This document shows positions 15,001-26,700 of a stretch of DNA of 64,000 bases, one piece after another. The notes beneath the pieces were generated by a model. The model did no database searches. It was not told the origin of the DNA and saw nothing but the letters and a program-made list of their open reading frames with translations. How positions within the stretch are numbered: position 1 is the first letter of the stretch; the number at the start of each line of letters is the position of its first letter. The position numbers and the translations under genes are program-made. This DNA is from Membranipora membranacea (lineage: Eukaryota > Bryozoa > Gymnolaemata > Cheilostomatida > Membraniporidae), in the NCBI GenBank assembly GCA_914767715.1, contig OU612073.1, positions 12,586,001 through 12,650,000 on the forward strand. Reading direction: 5' to 3'.

Positions 15001-18000
15001 GAGGACATCTTAATAATACAAAACACATAATACATAACATTACCTCTGATTGTAGCCATAGGCAAACAACCTGATCAGATTTGGTGACATTTAGCTACAC
15101 AGCAAGGTTCTGCAGTGACATTTGTGAGACATTTGTGGGTTCCACAGGTTCACCCCTGATATAAAGGTCAGACGGCTATACTTCATCATTGACAGATGAG
15201 GAGAAGACCACCATCCAAATCTGACTCACAGAAAGGGAGAAATAATGGCCATATATGAAATGACAATGACCTGCGATGATTTCCTGTTGGATTTCCAAAG
15301 TTGTAAGGGTTCATTATCTGCAAGGATTTGAATTACTCAAGTTTATTAGGTACCAGCAGACAAGACTTCTAATTGAGTAACCACAGACAATGATATCCGT
15401 CAAAATTCACATCTAGCATAGGCCGGGTCTGGTATGCTACTTTTAGCCGATCCCTGCTAGGCGCCCTGAAATCTCCCGGGGGACATAACCTCATAAACTT
15501 GACCACTTGAACAGTAGCTGTCATCTTTTCAAATACTTGAGCATCCTGAAGGGTTATGTAAGTGCAAACAAGCAACACTGATCTAATCAAAGCAGGAGGA
15601 TACATTGTTATAACACTTGGTAATTACAAAATTATAACCTTACAATGTTGTTGCACAGGTTTCCCTATTAATTATCCGAGTATGATGAAAATGTGTCTTG
15701 ATGTCTGCTTCAGTTTTTCCCTTGTGTTGCTGCACTATAATTTCCCGAGGAAATTTCAGTACATTGAGTTTATCAAACTCAACTATACCTTGTTTTCTTT
15801 TCCTTACGTTATGGGAAAAAGTCTAACTTGAGGTTTTTGTGTGCAAAAAATAATCGGAGGCAATGACACACAAGCGGAAGGTCAGTTTAAAACAGAAAAA
15901 GCAATTGTCGTGATGTGGTGGGCTTGTGGTCCAGGTTTTGCCCGCAGCTGTGACATGTTCACTATGCATAGCCTGCAGTTATGATTTGCATAGAAATAAT
16001 ATGCAAGATATGACTGAAAATTTCACCCGCGCAAGTCAGATCAAAAGAAAGGAAAAACCTCAATCTGATTGTGGTTTGAGCTTCCAGTTGTATTTCAAAA
16101 GGTGATCATAGTAAGAAAATGATCAGTCTGTTATTTTAGAGCATGAAATAGCGTGAAAGTGACACTGACAGTTTTGCAAATAATCAACTTTTAAAAGACT
16201 CACCAGGTAATGTTACCACAACCAAATCACATTGGACCCAACTCATGAACCATATTTATATTATGTCCAAGACAGTCGCTAATTGATATGAAGACAGATT
16301 GTTATCATCATTCACGTGAAAGGCACTCTCAGCTGGTTTGCTGCCCACACATTTGAGGAGGACCGGTGGATTACGACTGAATTACGCAACAGCCATCTGG
16401 ATTGAAGTCTGGCAGACGGATTTAAATTTGGAGAGGCCCTAAAAACAGAGCTTATTGTGCTTTGTTTAGAATTTTAAGTACCCTGGGCACAGCATTAGTA
16501 AATAAGTGTGCCGAAACTAAACATGCTCATGAATTACAAGGAGTTTTTACACAGGCTAGGGAATAAAAGCTCTTTGCAAACAACTTTAGAAAATTGTTGA
16601 CCAACAAAGCAAATGGGATATAAAGGGCTAGCAAAACACAATAAACTCAATGGAGCATTCTGAAGGGTGTTACAAAGATAAAATGGGATTAATTGTGGGC
16701 TTATTACATTTCTCATTACATTATTGTATGATGAAAATAAATCAATTTCTCTTTGTATTTATAGAACTGTTAGTTTGGCATCAAAGTGCTATCATTACTG
16801 GGCCTATCAACTCAACTATATAAGCACTAAATTCAAAGCCATGAAACCCAAAAGTTGGGTTGAGCACAACAGCAAATCTCAGAATCTGATTGCATTTCTC
16901 CATTGTATATAATGTGTCGGATTAAAACAGTATACAAATTTTAACTAAAATTCATGGATGACTTTAAAGTCCTGAGTTTTGGTATCTTAACTAAATAAGA
17001 TATGAACAGGTTTCTTTCCAGCTCTGACTTGCTGCACATTCAATCTTGAGACAGTCTCAAAAAGCCAAGGAGTTGGTGAGTTGGTCAGACACTGGTAATC
17101 TGAGATATCCATCAAGATTAGTATTAGATGAAGGACGCATCTAATCCTTTTATGGCCCATTATGTGTTAATGGTCTAATAATGAGCAGTAGTACATTATC
17201 TTTTCTTAAAACACTTAGGAAATTGCTCCTTCACACCTCAAGTACTAAAGGTGTGGAGTATTACATGCATAGCATCCTTGTTTCTTAGTTTTTTTCAATT
17301 TTCAAACTTGAAGACTGCTTATGCATCAAGTATGGATTGGGTTTGAGATATGGCTGTGATATTGATACCATCGCTGTAGAAATTGCTCGTTCACACCTCA
17401 AGTACTAAAGGTGTGGAGTATTACATGTATAGCATCCTTGTTTCTTAGTTTTTTTCAATTTTCAAACTTGAAGACTGCTTATGCATCAAGTATGGATTGG
17501 GTTTGAGATATGGCTGTGATATTGATACCAGCGCTGTAGTAAATTTAGTGATTGAAGTTTTGTTTGACTAACCAACGTGAATTCATCTTGATATCACATT
17601 ATTGATGTGGTATGATATCCTAAGTAAATATTGACTAGTCAAGAAATAATATAACATAGTGACACACTTGCCATGGACCTAAAAAGCTAAAAACTTAGCG
17701 CCTTTTATAAATGTTATCTTAATGTGAAAATGCAACGATTAGGATGATGAAGACAGGCAGGGCCCTGGAACCCTCTGAATACGGCACAATTATCAATTGA
17801 CCCTATGTTCATTGCCCTCTTTTTGACACTGCCTTCGCATATCGTAATAGATACTCAAATTATACCTCAAATACATAATACTGTTTATCTCCAGCTGTTA
17901 CTGAAAATCCTATTCTCTTCCCCAATTGATCACTGAAATCAGAAAGTCAATCTCGTCGCTGCCGTATATATAATATATATATAGCACCGCATAGAAGGCA

Positions 18001-18935
18001 GTACTGTTATCTACGGTGAAAACATTGCGCACAGCCTACAGAAATATACATGTCCCCTGCTTATCAGACAAGAGAGCCATCGGTTCCGTTGACTAGAGGC
18101 AGGCCAGTCAAAATGATACATCCTGTAATTTATTATAACTCTTACAACTTCGTCATTCCTGTAGACATTGACAACCTGTAATTTTTAGATTTTTATAATG
18201 ATAATATGCCTGTGATATGCAGATTATCCACACCTGGTGAACGACAAATAATTAGCAAGATTGGTAAACAACCACTTAGCAACATTTGAATAGACGTATT
18301 TCTATAATGTATGTAGGCACCAATCGTGCCTGCCAAACAACCATGTAGAGAGATTATGAATTCGGCAAGGCTGCATGAGTGTAATAGCTAGAAAAGCTTG
18401 ATGAATGCGTGATAATGGCCACACAATCGAAGGAGCAAAGATATAACTTGTCAACGAAACGAAATCAGGAAAAAAGGACAGGAGTTGTGATTGAAGGTAC
18501 CCTGATGGGCATGTGAGCTGGTGTGAGATGAAGTTCTATATGAAGGGTCAATCTGAACTGCTCATTTGCATGCAGGAGTGCCATATAAAATAGAATAAGA
18601 TGGTTGGTGTTGGTGTTGGTACACCAGGTACTGGCTAGATGGTGGGCTAACTCACGTAAAGGTATCTCGAGCACATTCAGCTTTTCGGAACGCTGCTCAA
18701 TTTCCCAGACCCTCGTCTTGAGTTTGTGTGATCGATTTACTAGACGATGACATTCCTGTGATAGGTCCCGGAATATTTCATTAGAAAATGTGGCAAGTTG
18801 CGATATCTGCTGCAGGATCTGTGTGTAGCTCTTGTTCACTATAACTTCATGTTCTTCGCCCAGAGAGATATCAGATTTATCCAATGCACCTTGTCTGATT
18901 TTCACAGGTTTTATTTCCCTTTTTATGAATGGCAT
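92..18935 (-). CDS. NHS-like: NHS / Guk-holder family protein, first ten exons (3' end outside window)
   Basis: NHS proteins control actin remodelling and cell shape at the cell edge and junctions through an N-terminal WAVE-homology domain. Coding exons in transcript order: 18935-18656, 14019-13766, 9840-9562, 9348-9101, 8716-8556, 8223-8105, 7253-7079, 5672-5469, 4661-4532, 216-92. All have AG/GT borders and matching phases, giving about 658 codons without a stop. The protein starts MPFIKREIKP, the NHS/WAVE-type start, followed by an amphipathic helical region (residues 1-95). A second block, RPEAVQRLYLKADLTPR, resembles the NHS stretch after it. The middle is disordered and Ser/Arg rich. 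Exon 10 carries YSVDQDGFYTTMH (about residues 638-650), a hallmark motif of NHS proteins. The start is the first in-frame ATG of exon 1. The longer introns hold no further exon I could support. Family assignment rests on recalled motifs; exon structure is seen directly. The last donor (after residue 658) is the weakest. Confidence 0.82.
217..4531. other. NHS-like intron 9, no gene
   Basis: The 4.3-kb intron contains only short open frames with no splice support or recognisable protein. It holds a copy of a GC-rich short repeat at 3650-3680 next to a poly-C run near 3686, bracketed by a 12-bp direct repeat. Nothing else stands out. Confidence 0.6.
3636..3724 (-). mobile_element. GC-rich short repeat bracketed by a 12-bp direct repeat
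   Basis: TTTGTGCTCGTT occurs at 3,636-3,647 and again at 3,713-3,724. Between them lie the repeat-family core (reverse strand AAAGTCTGGGGGCTCAG) and a poly-C run. The direct repeat looks like a target-site duplication. Confidence 0.55.
9841..13765. other. NHS-like intron 2, no gene
   Basis: This 3.9-kb intron has only unsupported short frames. A short GATATT microsatellite lies near 13,588-13,612. I see no conserved domain or element here. Confidence 0.6.
14020..18655. other. NHS-like intron 1, with a 160-bp tandem duplication
   Basis: First and longest NHS-like intron, 4.6 kb. Apart from the tandem duplication at 17,219-17,540 and a short TA-rich run near 17,965, it shows no exon-like open frames with splice borders. 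First introns of this family often carry regulatory DNA, but none can be identified by eye. Confidence 0.55.
17219..17540. repeat. 160-bp tandem duplication (two copies)
   Basis: The unit beginning AATTGCTC at 17,221 is repeated at 17,381, a period of exactly 160 bp. Copies differ at only a few positions (for example CTCCTTC against CTCGTTC, and CATGCAT against CATGTAT), so the duplication is recent. It lies inside NHS-like intron 1. Confidence 0.95.
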
Positions 18936-19450
18936 GTCGCCTCTCTCCTCTCAGCATCTGAGTGATAGATTAGCTCACAACTTTATATCCGCTGTTTAGT
19001 TGTAGAGCGCAGCAACCACCTGTTGTAGATTTGTACTTCCATCCCGTTCAGCTGTCATGCCTATACTGCAAAATGTTAACAATATTATAGCCTTGTTGCA
19101 CAATGAAGAGTTGATTCCTGTTTGTGGCACCTAACTAGACCTCCATCCACAGCTTTTATGGATCTAGGGCTATATTGTAGTGAGATAACTCCAAATTATT
19201 CACTGAGTCCACCGAAGAAAAAAATGTCAAAAGACAACTCCAGAGTGGATTGAGAGTGAGGAGGGGAAAGGAAACAAACCACCACATCCAAGAGAAGACA
19301 ACTTTTTAAACAATAACAGTCTTATAGTCCAAGAGCATGTTTCACTGCTGAAAACTGTGCATAATAAAAAGGTACCGGATACACATTTGAGACGATAGTA
19401 GTCGAGAGCGATATTTCACAACGCTATTCAGACACCGGCATACAATAATC
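18936..19450. promoter_or_regulatory. Divergent start region between NHS-like and ATP5PO
   Basis: Only 515 bp separate the two start codons, which point away from each other. The segment must therefore hold both 5' untranslated regions and the core promoters, unless an unseen non-coding first exon lies elsewhere. No convincing TATA box is visible. This is inferred from gene layout. Confidence 0.5.
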
Positions 19451-22417
19451 ATGGCATCTGTAAATATGGCTCAATTGGTAAGTGTAATTTTAACTATATA
19501 TTGATCATTTCTGTCCTAAATCCTGATACATATATGCCAATTGAACATTTAGCTAGGCCTCTAAACCATAGGTTTTGGTAGTACTGCCATTATCCATGCT
19601 TTCCAAGGTAAAGATATTAAGCTTCCAAAGACTGCCAACCCCAGGCAGGGCCAGCCAGGGGAATAAAAATATTTTGCAAAGCACAGCCACAGACCTCCAA
19701 ACAAGACTACCAAAATCATAGTGATTGAATGGTGAAGTGGATGTTGGATCTCCACCACCTTGATAATTTTAAAGAAAAGGGATGCATCAGCAGAAAATTG
19801 GGGCTTATAAGTTAGTATGTATGTATGCCTACTCTCCTGTAAGTGTAACTGTGTAGTTAAGTGAAAATTGAAATTACAGGACAGCTGCAACAACAACTAA
19901 GCACTGACTACTACATCATAAACATATTTGTTAACTGTTGCTTTGTGCTGTTCTGTGCCTTTGTAAGGCCTATTATGGTATAGATTTTATTTGTTGCATG
20001 CTGTAGAAGCCTGAGTAGACACTGCTAGGCCTAGTACTCGTAGACTGTCTCCATACAGGCCTTCGGCTACAGTCCCAACTTGTGCAACAAATCCAATCCA
20101 CGGGCATCTGCAGGTAGCTGAGAGCAGGTCAAACCTGCATTAAAGCTGCTACGGCCCATTTTTGCCTGTAAGCCAGTCATAATATATCTGTTGAAAGCAC
20201 ATAGACATATCAGTTTTTAATGAGTTGAGTGCCTGTTGGACCTAGAAAAAGACAATATTGGTTTCTTTAGTTGATTAACTGGAATAACTAACACTGTTAC
20301 TTATTCCTCGTCAAACTAAACACTCTATAGGCTGCATTCTTACCAAAACTAGTGTAGTGAGAAGATTGATTGGCGATGGCAGCTTGTCCAAATGTGTAAC
20401 GATGGTTAGCTCAATCTGCCTATAAAAAATATAGATTGAGTAAAGGAGATAGTTTCCGATAGGCATATACATAGGTTTCATAGGTTTTATATGAACTTAA
20501 ATGCCCAGATCCCGAAACCAGAACTTGTAGTAATAGTATGTAGATTAGGCTACTTACCTCCGGAAGTTCTCCCTCAAACTCTGTTGCTAAAATGAATGTA
20601 TTATTATATTATACTCAATCGTCTCTTGTCACTATAACGTATTGACTGATATACGCCCAAGTCGAAGGCAGGGTTTGCCTGTGGCAGAATTCAAATAGAT
20701 AGCCCTATATTTACGTTTGGGGCTTAGCATGCATTTATCAGCTGTTCTGAAACATTGACACAAGCAGTTGGGTACAGTACTGTAATTCTCATCAACGGAA
20801 TCAATTTCTTGAATCAAACTTTCAGTTATAACGCATTGTTGTCTAGTGGAGAAAAATGCATATTCTTTGACATTCAGGACTTGGCCTAAATCCTCATTTA
20901 AAAAGTGATGATGTTGTTGTAATAGGTTCAAAAAGATCAGATGAAAATTACTTGGAAACAGGTCTGCATACTACCGTGTCAAGCCCAAGCATTAACTCAG
21001 AACTCATTGAATCAGAACTCTGCTGGTGAATTCTTGAAACTCAGGTCATAATGCAGTACTCACGCGTAGCGCCGTTGGTTGCCCCTTCTTAATAGCTACT
21101 TCATAAACATGAGCAGTCTCCAGTTCATCACATTGGTTTGAGTGTATAGAATTGTGGGTTTGTAGGAGACCCAAAGTTCACCGACTTGCTTCCTACCTTT
21201 CCTGTTGCGCTATATCCATCTGATCAAATAGGAGGAGTGTGTATGACCTTGTCTGTGACAAACATGACATAAATATTTCGTTACTTTTGTTTTAGGTGAG
21301 ATGTATGAGCACATCAGCTCGTGCTGCTCAGCTGGTGAAGCCTCCGATCCAGGTGTTTGGAATCGAGGGACGGTATGCTACCGCCCTATACTCAGCAGCC
21401 TCTAAGTCTAAGAAGCTTGAGGTTGTTGACAAAGACATGAAGAAGTTGGAATCTCTGATGTCATCAGATGCTAAATTTGCACAGTTTGTGAAAGATCCAA
21501 CAATGAAAAAATCAGTGAAGAAGAGTAAGAGTTCACAAATCTTTATAATTAACAGTCAGATGATGTTTGCTGATTTTCTCTGTCAAATTTACACATGAAT
21601 GAATTGATCAGCTTAAGCAGGATTGGGTCTCCTTCCTTTGACGTTATCTGGATGAACAAATGTCTTTTTTAGTGACACTTTTTTTCTCTAAAAAGTCATT
21701 GCAGTTTCAAATTATCTAGTCTAGTTTTTCAATATCATTGTTTGAATCCTTTTACATGAAGCTTAGCTGATCACTTACCTGATATCAATCCTTATTGTAG
21801 CTGTTATCGAGTCCACAATGGCTAAGCAGGGATTGTCTGATCTCTCTGTAAACGCTCTGTCAGCTATGGCCGAGAACGGACGACTACCAAATCTGAACGC
21901 CATCCTCAGATCGTTTCAGACCTTGATGAGCGCACACAGAGGCGAGGTTCAGTGTACTGTCACCACCGCTAAAGCTCTTGATGCCAAATCTATGGATGAG
22001 CTGAAGGGAGCACTCAATGGCTTCCTCCAGAAGGGACAGTCATTAACTGTTGAAGCTATGGTTTGTTAATTATATATAAAATTTGGAACTATTCGACAAG
22101 TCTGTAACACCCAGAGATAACTGGGAAATGATTATGTATAATAATGTACATGTTCGCTTCATAGGTTTGTGGCAAATGCTAAATCAAAGTGTAATATTTT
22201 TTTGGAGCCCGTCATTGATCCCTTCTTGAAACATTTAGGTGTTGTCTTCTTGTTGCAAATGTAGAAACAACAGCACCAATAACATTTATGATTTCTTCTG
22301 TAGGTTGATCCAGCTATCCTTGGAGGTATGGTCGTAACTATTGGAGATAAATATGTAGATATGTCAACTGCATCTAAGATTAAAAAGTACACTGAAGTCA
22401 TCAAAGAGGCTATCTAG
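19451..22417 (+). CDS. ATP5PO: ATP synthase peripheral stalk subunit OSCP, mitochondrial
   Basis: OSCP caps the F1 alpha3-beta3 head of mitochondrial ATP synthase and joins it to the peripheral stalk, so that the head does not spin with the rotor. Exons: 19451-19477, 21296-21524, 21801-22060, 22304-22417; phases agree and give 209 residues, close to the mammalian precursor (213). The first exon (MASVNMAQL) begins the targeting peptide. The family signature VFGIEGRYATALYSAASK opens the mature N-terminal helical domain, followed by MAENGRLPNL and HRGEVQCTVTTA. The C-terminal domain has DPAILGGMVV and GDKYVDMS. The start is the only ATG upstream that joins in frame. An AATAAA sits at 22,542. It is divergent from the NHS-like gene and convergent with ATAD3. 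Identification is essentially certain. Confidence 0.97.
19478..21295. other. ATP5PO intron 1, no gene
   Basis: The 1.8-kb intron separates the tiny first coding exon from the rest. It contains a 99-codon antisense frame at 20,632-20,931 with no recognisable features. I see no other element. Confidence 0.6.
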
Positions 22418-22541
22418 ATTACCTTAAACATTTTTACTACTTTTTGCCAAACGATATGTAGGTCAATTTTCCATCGACTTCGGAGTTTTCTCCACTGCTA
22501 AAAGACGCTTCTCAGCATATATTGTGTGTTGGATTCTAACA

Positions 22542-22547
22542 AATAAA
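22542..22547 (+). promoter_or_regulatory. Polyadenylation signal of ATP5PO
   Basis: Canonical AATAAA about 125 bp after the stop codon. Confidence 0.7.
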
Positions 22548-23717
22548 TCCTGGTTTATCATACCTATGTTGGTTACCTTGATATGCTAACAATATTCTTC
22601 GAGTGCTCAACATATAATATGTATGTAAAGATAGAGTTATTATCATGGTCAATAGTTGACAAGCTTGTTCCTCCGTCTGACAAAATCACTGCAGTTGCAG
22701 CTTCTAAATTTTCATCAAACTCTGAATTACAAAACAATCTATGACTGACCTAAAGATAGTGGGATAAAACTGGATATGTATTAATAATGATGAATTTGTA
22801 ATGTCCCCCCCAGTCTACACTCCATATCATGTTGCATCGTGAAAATGAGAGTAAGGCTGATAAATGACAGTATAGCTAAGCATCTGTAGGTCAAAATCTC
22901 CATGCAAAATTACATATACTATCTCTACCATGTTCTTAACTTGTCTAACGTTTTGGTTGATGTTTGTGATGACAAACTACTGGTCAACATCATTCAAGAT
23001 TCAAGATCCATTTTGCCGCTGTTTGAGTTGTGTGGATGAGGGAGTGTTTGAGCAGCACTCACTCGCAGGAAAATTGGATAAAAATGATTGAATTTTGATG
23101 CTTCGCCAGATTAACTGACAATCTAAAAATTAATGAACGTGTTGTGTTGCTGCATGGTATAGAAATTTGATGACATCCATAAAATATCTACAAAAATTGA
23201 AGATAACATTTAGACCTAGACTTGATTATTACAACTGAATATACAACTTCAAATGTGTCCTAAATAAAATTTCCAGTCATTTCTATTTCTCATGCACAAA
23301 GTAAGTCGTTTTTATTTAATTGTCATAATTCTGCGATTGCACCAATCCACTTTACGGAATAAATACCAACATTAACGGAATGCAAACAAAATTTTACACC
23401 AACTATACAAACATTCAACCATCACACAACATCATCTACAATCTACTAAATACAGTATTATTTTTAAAATATAAAAAAGAAGAAAACTCAATCTAGATTG
23501 TTTGGCACTTCTTTGGGTGTTATCAACAGAAAATCAAACACTGGCTCTTGCATGACCATAGGCTGGGAGCAACACTGGTGCTCTTACAATGCCCAACCAT
23601 CTGCTGACATCTACTACCATCAAATTCTTTGCAGTGTCAATTAAAAATGAAAAATATCACTCCTGATCAGTCCTCAACTATTGATGTCTTTGCCTAATCT
23701 GTTGCGGACAGAGGTGT
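22548..23717. other. Convergent intergenic region ATP5PO/ATAD3
   Basis: This holds the tail-to-tail junction. The ATAD3 3' untranslated region presumably runs from 23,717 to about 23,300. No further open frame or repeat is evident. Confidence 0.55.
23311..23316 (-). promoter_or_regulatory. Candidate polyadenylation signal of ATAD3
   Basis: TTTATT on the plus strand reads AATAAA on the minus strand, about 400 bp past the ATAD3 stop. Confidence 0.5.
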
Positions 23718-26700
23718 TCATACAGGAGTGCCGGCGGAGCCTTTATAGCTGCCTGCTTGTTGATCAGTTTCCCAGACGGCTCTCTTACTGTGACCTTTGA
23801 TTGCATCACTAACTCTCTCATCTATCATCTTCTCTGTTAACATTCCGTCCTCAGCAGCATATGCACATGCCTATAATGTTATCAATATGATCAGTTTTAC
23901 CAATGTGTTCTGTGGTAGCTTTTTCATCTGGCTGATGGACAAGGCTATTTCTGTGATGTGATTGGGAGTTGTCTGACTAATTTTGAAAAGAGTGCAACTC
24001 CGATAATGTATCAAAGACAATAAATATTCCTACATGTAGTTCCGTATTTTGTAGCCTGAAATTTTGCTAAACCAAAACATACATGCCAATATTATCCCAT
24101 TCCAAATTAACCATTTGACAGAAAACATCAACATGCATGAATACAGTGTAACTACTAGCGTCATATCTTTCAGATTTATTGCGGGCCGAAGCTATATTCC
24201 CCTTATTACATTTTTTTCTCTCCAAGAAATGTTATTGGAGCTAAAAATAACCATTTTCTCACCTGCCAAGCCACACCTAGTTTGGATATCTCTCTACCAG
24301 ACAGACCTTCAGTTTTCTCGGCTATGTCTAAACACTTGGCACCATAATCCATCTCCGCCACCTTCACACGACTGAAAGATAAATTAACTGGGATGAAAAT
24401 AATAACAAGCCTCTTTCTAACACTAACATCGACTTTCTTCATTATTGTTTCATGGAAGTGAGCTACTCATAGAGGCCAAGAGGAGCTTCTATCATGAATT
24501 AAATAAAAGGAGATCAATGCAGCAGATATTTGAGTAATTCCTCTTTGAATGTAAAGAACAAGGCTAATCTAGCATTGCCTCAGCAGCGAGTGAAGAATTA
24601 TACTCTATTGTCAATTGCCTTTGAATATTGGTATGAATTACATTATGCAAAATCCTATATCTCGCAGGCCTATGATTAATCCAGTGGCTGTTTCGGGTAG
24701 AGCCCTAACCAGCTAATTTTCTCAATGAAGTTGCATTTTTGCCACTTTTTGCAGCAGCATATTGTGACATTTGAGCACTTTCCATTCAAATTCCGAACAT
24801 TGTACAACAAACACCGTGTCTTGAGGGTGATCACACAAAATTTCCAATAACTTACCTGCGAGAGTCAAACGAGGGCTGCAGAACAAAGACGTCAAAGTAA
24901 TGTCTGACCATTCTTTCTCTCTCCTCTAACGAGGGTACATCAAACTCTACCATCTCATCTATACGATCATTTATAGCCCAGTCAAATTGTTCAGGTTGAT
25001 TACTCGCTACCACCAACATAAACCTGATGGTGAAATAACAAAACAGAAAGCATGTTCACCATGTTAACATGTGAAATAAGCAGAGTTAATAATCTCATAG
25101 CCAGGGCTCCGAGAAAGTTCATCATATTCCAGCTTTTCAAATTACTCTGCATGTGACTGAAATGTACTTGCTTCAACTTTCACTTGATGCCGTGGATTTA
25201 TTACACTCGATCCCAATTCTGCCCGAGAAAAACACTGTGAATGGGGCAGTTGTTTGATTGATGTATTATCATATGTACAGACAAAATCTATAATGTGATA
25301 ATAAATGTGAGTAAGACAGAAAGGCATATGGAATACTTTAAAATTTGAGAATACTCACAAAGAATAAGTATCTTACTCAGGGGGTTCTTAATTTGCTTTA
25401 AAAAGTCTCGCTTTTTTAATTGAAAGACCCCACAGGGTGGTTCCTACTCACTTTTGTGATTGTTCACCGGTACGGTAGAGGAAAGCATTCAGTGTCGCTC
25501 TTAGATCCTCACTGATACGGTCTGAATTCCTCTTCCTCAGGAAAGCATCCGCTTCATCCACAAACAATAACAACCTGCAGTAACAAAGTCAAGCTCAACA
25601 CAGAATCATGTCATCCGTTAGAGAATTAAGACAATTTTTTACATATTTTCTCCTTGATTATTCGGAGTTGTTGCCACATTACATTCCGGAGCACAACTGC
25701 AGACTGAGTGCCTGCATTACAAATTCTGTCGGAACATTTTACTCGAACAGTTGACACTGCGGATTTGCTGTGGACAATGTATTTAGAAATGAGCAACACG
25801 TAACAATGATGGCAAACTTACCCTTTGCGACTAGAATTTGCCCAGTTGAACACTTTATGCATAGCTGTGACTCCATCCCTTCCCATTGGTGCAACATCAC
25901 CACCAGTCATGATAGCATAGTGCATTCCGGAGTTCAACGCCAAACTCTACAACAATACAACATGAATGTAAATACATGTGTTGTATTGCAATTTGCATGC
26001 AATTGAAATTGCCACTCAAAAAATATCATATTATATCATAGAAGATACATAGTTTCAAGAATCTAAAACCGTAATTGTATGTTTTGTATTCGTCTCATTC
26101 TCTGAGCTATGACATGCTCTGATAAAACTTGTGAAATGTGATCTAGCGCAGTTACTACAAAACTGATTGGGTAATAATTAATATAAAAATGACTATAACT
26201 TGAAAAATACTATTTAGAATCTGATACAGTCGGCTCTGAACATTTGGCACGTATTTGCACTCTACGTCTGACAGTTCGGTAGCAACCAGAAGGCAGCTCT
26301 AGAACTAGTACTCAATTTATACCTTAGAGACATACTGACTCTCGTGATCTGACTGGGCATGTAGATCACTGATAAACTAGGTTATCATTACCACAAAGAG
26401 AATGTCGTAAGGCTAAGTATGTATCATGCGTGACTTGAATTTGCGCATGTGCAAGAACAATGAGTTTAGTCTGGGTTCTGATTGCAATTTTGGTCTGGGG
26501 AGATAGGACACCCCCTGCATGAATTGCCAGTCAACTTTAGCTAATAGTGACAATAGAAGATAACTCTTTCTAACAATTCCGCACGCATTTGTGAGTGTGC
26601 CACCAGAGCAGGTAGCCAATCAGATGGCTTCGGAATTCCGAGGCTCAATTTTGCAGAGATCAGCTCATGCCCAGAGCTGAGCATGCGCAGAATGCCTTAG

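Noticed and set aside
20632-20931. 99-codon reverse-strand frame in ATP5PO intron 1
   Set aside because: No domain, no partner exons with matching phase.
24064-24375. 103-codon plus-strand frame
   Set aside because: Overlaps ATAD3 exon 12 antisense; shadow of a firm coding exon.
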